Origin: Darksidea phi | Taxonomy: Eukaryota; Ascomycota; Dothideomycetes; Pleosporales; Lentitheciaceae | Direction of reading: 5' to 3' | DNA length: 64,000 nucleotides | NCBI GenBank assembly: GCA_030770425.1 | Contig: JASJFT010000013.1 | Location: forward strand, 1-64,000 | Part shown: one piece after another, positions 56,590-64,000 of the stretch | Numbering within the stretch: position 1 is the stretch's first letter | How the letters are laid out: each line of letters starts with the position of its first letter | The notes under the pieces: generated by a model | What the model saw: the letters and a program-made list of their open reading frames with translations, nothing else | Told to the model about the DNA's origin: nothing | Databases searched by the model: none | Program-made: the position numbers and the translations under genes

Positions 56590-58479
56590 TCACCTAATCG
56601 ACCTCCTCGGATCCATGGCCTCCTTCCTCCTCCAATCCCTCATCTCCTTCGTCCCCAAACTCCCCAAACCCCCCTCACTCCTCCTCTCCCATCCGCCCAA
56701 TCGGACGACCAAAGTGGTCGCATTATCCGCATCCGTCGCCACCTCCGTAGCAAAGCCCGTGACATCCCTCGCTGCCTGCTCCGGCGTCTTCGCCTCTTTC
56801 ACAATATCCACAATCTCTTGATCATTGAGATGCCCGGACACGCCGTCGGAGACGAGCACCATAAAGGAGTACTCGGCGGGACTCAGCTCGATGCGGCGGA
56901 TCTCAGGCTCAGCGGAAACGCCGATGCGTTTGTGGGCCATGTCGCCGAAGGCGCGGGTGTTGGCGAGACCGGACACGCGTTCTTCGCCAAAGGAGTCGGT
57001 TACAAAGGTTGCCGCGTAGCGACGGAGGCGGGTTGCTTCTTCCGGGAGGGAGGGGTGGTGGTTGGACGTTAGTGGGACGGCCTGGCCCGTTGCCGTGTCG
57101 CAGAGGAGGATCCTAGTATCTCCAATATGGGCCGTAATGAGTGAGGATGGAGATGCTGGGTGCCAAAACGGCGACGGTGTAGGTGTTGATATGAGTGCGA
57201 TGCTGCAGGTGCTTCCGCCTTTAAAGCGCTTCGGTCCGCCGATGTTCTTGCCTGACCGTGACGGGTGCCCTAGGATATCATCGTCGTTGATGGCCCGATC
57301 CGCAAGAACCGGGTCTTCGTCTTGCTTGCCGACTTGCGCAGACACAAAATCATAGTCGGCCTTCAAGAACGCGTACTCCAGCACCGTCTCGATGCTGATG
57401 CCTTCAATGGTGTCAGGCGGTATGGACGAATCGGGGTTGGCGCGCTTGGAAACGACCTCTTTCTCTGCCGGATGCCCTTTGCCGCCTGCAGACATGGAGA
57501 AGTAATCTGGCTTGAACCGTCGGAAGTATCCTCCCACCAATTCCTTCCAGTTCTTGACCAGTGCCCGCTCCAATTCTTCTGCTTTCCTGATACTGTGTGA
57601 TTGTTTCACGGGCGGCGCGCTCTGCAGCGGTGCCGACCTGCTGTTTGCGCCTGGAGTTGGCAATTCTGAATTCCCGCCTGGCTCTGGCGGTTTTAGCGGC
57701 ACCGCCTCGGGGGGCGTATGCATCTTGATAGCATCCAAGCTCTCCTTCCCGTCCGTCCCAGCTTGGCTAACGGTTGACCTGTCATCCGGCTCCCCCAAAC
57801 TGCTCGGCCATCTCTTATTCCTGTCCTTTGCTCCTTGAGCCTTGAGGCTACTCTCTAGCTCGAATAGCTTGGTGGCCTGCTCTAGATAGCTGTGCAATTC
57901 CTCCCTCAGAAAGCCGGCGCACTCAGCCCCACCATGCCCATCAAACACTGCAAAGTAGAAGACCTGCGGATCCCCACTCGCGCTGTCCGCAGGCGTGAGC
58001 TCGCTCTTGAAACTGCCACCCGGGCTGCGCTGCAAGGACATGGGGCGTCTCTTCGCAAAGGCGGGTACCTCAATTGTCCCCGCCTGGTACGAATCTTCGT
58101 TGTAGGGACGAGATCCACGCGACAACGAGACGCCAAAATGATGTTTCGCGCTCTTCAATGGTATCCGGACTACCGCCATGTCCCGCGCCGCCCCAACCAT
58201 GGGCGGGGCCGCCGCCGGCGACCTATTCGTCCCACGAGGTTCATGGGGAGTGCTTTTATCCCGTGGTAGCTTGTGATGCGGCCCGCGCGGTGACCTTGAA
58301 TCGGGGTGTAATGAAGAGGACGGTATGTGTGTTATAAAGTACTCGTGGAAGCAGCGTCGCTCGGAGGGGGGTCGCGGCACGAGGAGGGGACATCGGTCGG
58401 GCGTACGGCGACTGGAGGCAGAGAGAGTGATTCGAGGCCGTCGACCGGCTCCGTTGACGCGAACTGACAGTTTCCACAT
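56590..58479 (-). CDS. PP2C-type protein phosphatase (Ptc6-like)
   Basis: Mg/Mn-dependent serine/threonine phosphatase. One exon, 629 residues from the ATG at 58479 (MWKLSVRVNGAGRRP). The frame is open further upstream to 58884, but that part has no PP2C homology and falls in a likely promoter. The Arg/Ser-rich, acid-poor N terminus (about 1-90) is compatible with mitochondrial import (inference). PP2C motifs in order: GVSLSRGSRPYNEDSYQAG (first metal Asp); FYFAVFDGHGGAECAGFLRE (DGHGG, near 179); KGGSTCSIALIS; LITAHIGDTRILL; ANTRAFGDMAHKR; VLVSDGVSGHLNDQEIVDIV; and DADNATTLVVRLGGW with the last metal Asp. A ~170-residue low-complexity insertion lies between DGHGG and the later motifs, as in fungal Ptc6 relatives. 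Yeast Ptc6 is mitochondrial and linked to mitophagy (family knowledge). Confidence 0.93.
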   Translation of the reverse strand: MWKLSVRVNGAGRRPRITLSASSRRTPDRCPLLVPRPPSERRCFHEYFITHIPSSSLHPDSRSPRGPHHKLPRDKSTPHEPRGTNRSPAAAPPMVGAARDMAVVRIPLKSAKHHFGVSLSRGSRPYNEDSYQAGTIEVPAFAKRRPMSLQRSPGGSFKSELTPADSASGDPQVFYFAVFDGHGGAECAGFLREELHSYLEQATKLFELESSLKAQGAKDRNKRWPSSLGEPDDRSTVSQAGTDGKESLDAIKMHTPPEAVPLKPPEPGGNSELPTPGANSRSAPLQSAPPVKQSHSIRKAEELERALVKNWKELVGGYFRRFKPDYFSMSAGGKGHPAEKEVVSKRANPDSSIPPDTIEGISIETVLEYAFLKADYDFVSAQVGKQDEDPVLADRAINDDDILGHPSRSGKNIGGPKRFKGGSTCSIALISTPTPSPFWHPASPSSLITAHIGDTRILLCDTATGQAVPLTSNHHPSLPEEATRLRRYAATFVTDSFGEERVSGLANTRAFGDMAHKRIGVSAEPEIRRIELSPAEYSFMVLVSDGVSGHLNDQEIVDIVKEAKTPEQAARDVTGFATEVATDADNATTLVVRLGGWERRSEGGLGSLGTKEMRDWRRKEAMDPRRSIR

Positions 58480-59015
58480 GCTGGTATGCGACGGCGCAAA
58501 GACTGCATGGTGTTGTATCCGCTGGTCTGCGCTAGCTATGTCATGGCGGTTTGCACCGGGATAAACATTTCCAGGAGATGGTTTGGCAGAGGTGTGTCTA
58601 GCAATTGTCAATGTCTCTTTACTCTTCGCGCAGCACAACAAAAGGCCGCTCTGTGCTGTGCCCGGCACGGCGGCTTGCAGGGTGGAACAGTGTCGAGGCG
58701 GGGAAGAGTGTTGCCGTCGACCTGTTGTCGCTCCTTCCGCTCTTGCGGAACGTAACCTCGCTTCATTGGCTAGCCCGGTCACCATCCGTACATCATCATC
58801 ACCACAGCATTTAAACCTTCTAGGCATGCAATCTCCACTATCATTGAGAAAGTTCTTGCTACGGCCGTTCACACGCTCCATCAATAGAGCATATATTCAT
58901 CTCGCCACGACGCCGTGGATTCCCGAACGCGTCTATATCAACCATCTCTTCCCAAAACTTCTGCGCCGTCAATACCGAGATCATGCACCACCGAACGCCA
59001 CCCCGGTCCTGAAAT
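58480..59015. promoter_or_regulatory. PP2C upstream region
   Basis: About 540 bases between the PP2C start and the stop of the next minus-strand gene. It should contain the PP2C promoter. No separate gene is supported. Confidence 0.45.
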
Positions 59016-60536
59016 CTATTTCATTGCATCAGTCTTGTGACTGAAGACGCCCTTACGACCGACGTGCACCATCGAAGAGTGCACGACCGTCTTCTCCTCG
59101 ACGCCAGTGGAGAAGTCGGACCTGGTGATGGTCGGCGTCAGCGCGAAGCGGACGAAGAACTTCTTGGGGTCCTTCTGGAGCTCAGTGAGCGTCCTCATCG
59201 GATCGCCAAGCAGCTTCCGCGTCTGATTGACCATCATGCCCAGATTCAGGTCGGTCCCAGCAGTCGGCCACATGATCTGCCACTTGACGGCTTCCATGCG
59301 CAGGCGGAAGCCAATGCGATAACCCTTGACGTACAGCTCGCTGAGGACGTGCGTACGCTGTGCATTGGGGCATGGATCGAGCAAGAAAGCGATCTTGGTG
59401 AGGAGATCCCCGCAGAACTCCTCTGCTTTGGAGGTGCGCCACTTCTTGTGGTCCGGCTCCGACTTGAGCTTGGTGTAGAGCGCCTTCTGCTTCTTGCAAA
59501 CCTCATGCTTACGGTTGTATTCCTCCTCAACGAGGTGGGCGAATTCTAGGAACAGACTATTGCAGTCTGTTCCGGCATGGTGACTTGAATTCCACAGGAA
59601 GTGCTCGCCCATGGCGTTCATGACGATGTGGCGCGTGACGAGAGAGGCCACAATGTCCTTGCGCATCTCGTTATCCACCAACAACTGCTTGATGTCAGAC
59701 TTTCCGCCCGTCATATCGATAAGATCTCGGACCGTCGAGAAATTTCCAGCCTCATGGGCATCCATGTTCTTGGTGTGGAAGGCCGCCCATTTCCGAACAT
59801 CTTCAAAGAAGTCATGAAGCAGGCCACGGTCATTCTGCCGACCGATTCCGAATGTGTAGATTGGGATTCCGTTGGTATACTTCTTCAAGTCCGACTGCTC
59901 CGGAGTCTCGGTTCGCTTGTGACGACGACGGGGAGGAGGGGTCAAGTTGACCATCACTGGAGAGTCGAGCGGGGAGCGGTATGTAGTGGGCGTGTACGGA
60001 GTAGCCGAAGGGGACAGTTGTGCATATGATCGGCCATTACGAACCGCAATGGGCCTGGCAGCCTTGGGTGGGCTGTATCGCAGGTTTCCAGCATTCCCAC
60101 CGCCGACGAACGGATCGGCTAGCTGTCCAGTGGGGCGGAGAGGAACAAGACGCTGAATGTGTTGAAGTTCAATCTCCTTATTGCGATCCTCTAGCTGCTT
60201 GACGAGAGCTTCCAGCTGTTTGACGAGAGCTTCCAGCTGCTGGTAGCGATCCTCCTGCTGGCGTATAAGACGATAAGCACCACGCAGCTGGTTTTCCAAC
60301 ATCTTGTTCTTCTCTTTCAGGCCATAGGACTCGTTAATCCTAGGAGTGAGAAGTTAGCAACATTTCTGAACGTAGTCTTTCCTAAAAGCCTACATTGAGT
60401 CGGTCGATATGTACCGGTATGACGCAAATGGCTGATACTGGTTCTGAGTCGCAGTATCATCGCCGAAGATGCTTGGGTAAGATCTCGGGACCGCCTTCGG
60501 GAACTGAAAACCGTTTTTGTTCGTGTTGTAAGCCAT
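59016..60536 (-). CDS. conserved fungal protein with coiled coil and helical C-terminal domain, unknown
   Basis: Exons 60536-60394 and 60339-59016 (54-nt intron, donor GTAGGC, acceptor CTCCTAG) give 488 residues. The start MAYNTNKNGFQFPKAVPRSY is followed by the join ISTDSM/INESYGLKEKNK. A coiled coil spans ~55-105 and contains a duplicated heptad, LEALVKQLEALVKQLEDRNK. A Pro/Arg/Ser-rich linker (about 110-190) follows. The C-terminal ~290 residues are a folded alpha-helical domain: IYTFGIGRQNDRGLLHDFFE, VASLVTRHIVMNAMGEHFLW, GYRIGFRLRMEAVKWQIMWP and KKFFVRFALTPTITRSDF. I do not recognise the family; conserved Trp/His/Cys residues suggest a real domain. The upstream 60540-60850 sequence fits a promoter. 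Confidence 0.85.
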
Positions 60537-63500
60537 CTGGGCAGGTTTCAGAGTCAGTATTGCGACGCGACTAGGAGTAAGAGCAGGGAGGTACCTTCGT
60601 GATCGATGCTATCAATCAATAGAGCTTCGAGATGACTGGGAAGTGGCCGCACAGATGGCTAAACTCTGTGAGAGAGCGGCGCCTATAGCAAAGTTCGATT
60701 AGCCTTGTTCTTCAAGCAGTACATCGGCGAAACGAGAGAGCCAAAAGACCTCTAAAGCTCTAGGGAGAGAGGAAAGAAGAAAAAAAAACTTTTAGGGGGT
60801 CGTGGAAACGAACCTGGAGCGAAACCTCGAAGGCGCTAGTCTCAATGGGGACGGTGAAGGTGAAGTCTCGCGAGGAAAACCACTCTTCAGACCTTAGCCG
60901 CCACGTGGCTCGAAGCGAGTCGAGGCAACTCGAAGCGGACGGTGGAAGCTGCTCGCTGTGTTGCGGTTCCCGTCACTCAACCAACGACTCTGGTTGAGCG
61001 AACAGTGAGCTTCCTACGTATCCGTCTGTTCGATTTGTATTAGAGCTCGAGATTTCAAGTGTTAGGATGCTGAGATCGTTCTGGGGAACCTACTCTCCCG
61101 GGGAGCTAACTCTCTTATAGAGGAGACGGTTCTTGATGCCTGATCATACGCACGTCCAACTATTGTGTTGGGCGGGGTCCTCGAGCCACCCACTGGGGCC
61201 TGCTAAGGGCCTTGTACAACATAACAAGGCTCTCGTGATGATGTCTTATTATCCCTCATTAAGAGTTGCGTGATAGCTGTCAAATCGGCGTCAGGCGTCC
61301 GTCGACTAGCTAGTGCTTGTAGTCATCAGTGTCGAGGATACAGCCCTAGAGAAGAAACCCCATTGGCTCGACTCGAGCTCTCACACTCCCTGCAGGCTAG
61401 GCCGCCGTGGGTATTGGTTAGTGCCTCGTGATTGTTCAGGACAACGATGCGCTAAGAGTCATGAAATTGCTCATAACACTGCTAGCATTGTGCGAGCCTT
61501 CAACCCAAACATTGTCTCGGATGACTTCGAACGAAGGGGCAAAAGAGTACGATTTCGAAGGAGGGCTGGGTTGGACATCGATCGGAGCATCCGATACGTA
61601 ACCCGGGCGACAGTCTTGAATATGGAAACACCAGGTTAGGCATACTGAAGATCCTCGTTAGAACTGTTGGCCCAGGGTTCCGTGGATGGTGTACGGCATG
61701 ATCGGACGCTCATCTCTTTCAATAGAATCAAGCCTCTGCGGAACCGAAAGACCTATTGCCGTGTCAGACAACTCAAGTGTGAAGGATTGTCATGGTGCCC
61801 GGTCTTACCTAGCACAAAGCGTCATGTATAATAACTGTAGCAAAGCATCGTGTACAGCAACCCTCTCAAAGTAGGTTAGGAGACGGAGGTGCTACAGTTC
61901 TATCCCCAATGGACGGATTTTCGTTATAGTGGCGGACTTCGGTGCATCCAAAATATGTCGAATGGAAAGATAAGCCGGACCCCTCTGCAATCTGCGTGGG
62001 GGATCCCCAGACAAGGGCTTCCAACCGACAAGACCACACCCAGGCACCTCAATGCTTAGCAGCAAGTAACAGCGTAGTCTCCAAAACGCAACCTGAAGTC
62101 AGAAAAATCAGTAGAAGCCAGATCGAAGGAGCGGGTCGACCTGCATAGAACCCTGAAGTTAGGGCCGGAATCGAGGGACTCAGAAACCGGTACCAAAAGT
62201 AAAAGACCCATCACCCTATCCCCCTCACGCCCTTCCACCAGCAAACTCCGACGACGCACAAGTAAACAGAAGGTCCAGCGAGGGCAGTCGGTTCCGGAAC
62301 CCGCGATCCTTGGAAGCTGTCCATCTTTCGGAAAAGACAAGCATCGATGAGGCAAAGACGACGTCGAAGGGGAGGAAGCAAAGGCGCGCGCAGGACACCG
62401 CCAGCCAAGCTACTCTCTCCACATCTCCATACCCCGTAGCGATAAAGCGAAACTCAAGCAATGAAGGAAAGAGAGAAACAGAGCAGAAAAGAACAGAACG
62501 CCGCAATATAAGAAGGACCCCTCAGGCTACGCCGTCCTCTACAAACGCAAACGTGACGCAAATCGACCTTACACACCAGTAAAGGCGACAAGGAAGCAAG
62601 AAGCGGTGAGTCTATAGCATTCAAACGGCGAACGTGCGAACGTAGAATGACGAGAGCGTTTGTTTGTTGTAGCGGGACTGGGCTTATGCACGTAACTGAT
62701 TTGGAAAGCGCGTAGATTGATTTGCTGTGATGGAAGATGGGTTTGATGGAGAGGCTGCACATGTTGCAAACGACATTACTCATGTGTCATTGCACGCATA
62801 ATCGATCACATATGCTAGCATTAAGGAGAGATGATTGTGTAATGAGATTTTATTGATATGGCTATGACGAGGAATGCAGGTCTAGGTCTGAGAAAGTACT
62901 GGAACAACCTACACAAAAGTTTCAACTACGAAAATCGAGTCTAGAACAGCATGGAGCGTCCACGCCAAGCCAACACCGTGACGACTATGCAAATAACAGC
63001 GCGTGCTCATCATAATGAGGGTAGCATAGACGCGATGCTCAGCGGGAGCGCTCTATGCAATCCGCGTTCAAGCCATGAAAAGGCAGAATGATACCAAGCC
63101 GATATGTGTAGCAGAAGTCGGAATGCGACGTATTCCAGGAGCTAGCGACGGTAAAAGATAGGCCAAGCCTAGATGATGTGGAAAGTGGAGTTAAGCGTTC
63201 ATCATGGGTTCGCTGTAACACGTCTAGGATGCCTTGCCTAGGCTGCCCACTTGAGGACTAGAGCGTGTTGTATAGGCACTCGGTCCCGGCAAGAACGTCG
63301 TAGCAAAGTGTGGAACGGAAGAGGTTCCTCGGGGCTTGTGTGAACACTACAGTGGAAGCGGATCGGTTACGAAGCGTTGTTGATACGCAAAAGTCGGAAG
63401 GCGAAGCGGATTGCGTGAAGGAACATTGCAAGGTCAGCAAGAACGTAAGGATTTTGAAAGGAAAACACGCGGACTCGCGCCCGTGTTCCGCTGCGTAGGG

Positions 63501-64000
63501 TAAGATCATGTTGGGCCTAGAGATTAATCACATAGAACTATCGAGACAAAGCTGTGGACAAGTCAGCGCTGCAGGGCAAAATCAAGGAGAGGGAGACCTC
63601 ATCTCCACCTCGCCGGTTGGAAGATGAGGGATCGTAGTCCAAGACCTATCACGACGTCAGGGATGATAGTGTGGAATGGAGTTCTACAAACCACACCGAC
63701 ATCAATTCCGACATCAATTCACGATACACAAACCCATGCACAGAATTCTATCAATCGAATTGCGCTGACCGACACCATATCCAGGGCTCTCTCGCGAGTC
63801 CTAAGAACTATTAGCAGCCAACATCCGCCGGCCCAATATCGTAACGGTAGCCCTTGTAAACAGGGCGTCTGCGGGTATCCTACTGAGAACAGTGTAAGAT
63901 CTGACCATGAGGCCACCGACGCAGAACATACCGAAGACCAAAACACTTTTACCCCGGCCAGCCCCTAAGGGCCGGCTCCCTCAAATACCACAACGCAATC
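60537..64000. other. 3.5-kb stretch with no supported gene
   Basis: Apart from the promoter of the 59016 gene at its left end, no coding region is convincing. Frames at 61313-61639, 62310-62582, 62454-62783 and 63624-63968 have no family resemblance. A purine tract (gaggaaagaagaaaaaaaaac) lies at about 60769-60789, and short imperfect direct repeats (cgaagcgagtcgaggcaactcgaagcgg) at about 60912-60939. No tRNA or rRNA was recognised by eye. Confidence 0.45.

Noticed and set aside
58480..58884. N-terminal extension of the PP2C frame by about 135 residues
   Set aside because: It has no PP2C content and lies in a region expected to be the promoter; the ATG at 58479 gives a sensible N terminus.
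60537..64000. tRNA or 5S rRNA genes in the gene-free right end
   Set aside because: No B-box-like GGTTCGANTCC with a matching cloverleaf and no 5S-like core was found by eye; a covariance search would be decisive.
1..64000. CRISPR arrays, phage or bacterial operon features
   Set aside because: The window is eukaryotic (spliced genes, 40S proteins), and no regularly spaced direct repeats were seen.

Overview
This looks like nuclear DNA of a filamentous ascomycete (Pezizomycotina, probably Dothideomycetes; the class is inferred, not shown). The evidence is intron-containing genes with short introns of about 50 nt carrying GT..AG borders and CTAAC-like branch sites, fungal eukaryotic housekeeping proteins (40S ribosomal uS13 and uS7, importin beta, Dus1), lineage-typical accessory families (HET domain, laccase, long-chain alcohol oxidase, fungal N-terminal-domain proteins), and signs of repeat-induced point (RIP) mutation. 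The first 120 bases are nearly pure C runs and look like a contig edge or an assembly artefact. No prokaryotic operon, CRISPR array or intact transposon was seen.

Layout. 0-8 kb: a partly recognised conserved ORF, a secreted M14 carboxypeptidase and a long decayed gene of the fungal N-terminal-domain type. 8-24 kb is a core block: RPS18 (four exons, the first with only 4 coding bases), a Cys-pair gene of unknown function, DUS1, a FYVE zinc-finger protein, a long-chain fatty alcohol oxidase and a GNAT acetyltransferase. 24-42 kb is an accessory island: a truncated HET gene beside a repeat, a J-domain protein, a six-exon laccase, a secreted PAF-acetylhydrolase-like protein lacking its nucleophile serine, a standalone RNase H-fold protein, a truncated P450 and a frameshifted SnoaL-like gene, with long gene-poor stretches between them. 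42.7-47.7 kb returns to core genes: a coiled-coil protein, RPS5 and a membrane/coiled-coil protein. 48.6-50.3 kb holds a carotenoid-oxygenase pseudogene followed by pyrimidine-rich, gene-free DNA. 52.5-60.5 kb is core again: importin beta (KAP95), a PP2C phosphatase and a two-exon conserved protein. The last 3.5 kb shows no gene I can support.

The genes do not form one pathway. Core genes serve translation (RPS18, RPS5), tRNA modification (DUS1), endosomal PI3P recognition (FYVE) and nuclear import (KAP95). The island holds secreted or oxidative enzymes and at least four decaying genes, and a 75-bp repeat sits at each of its two borders. The points most worth checking are that paired repeat, the serine-less PAF-AH-like protein, the intact catalytic set in the standalone RNase H-like gene, and the decayed P450/SnoaL pair. 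All exon joins were deduced by eye from splice signals and reading-frame continuity.
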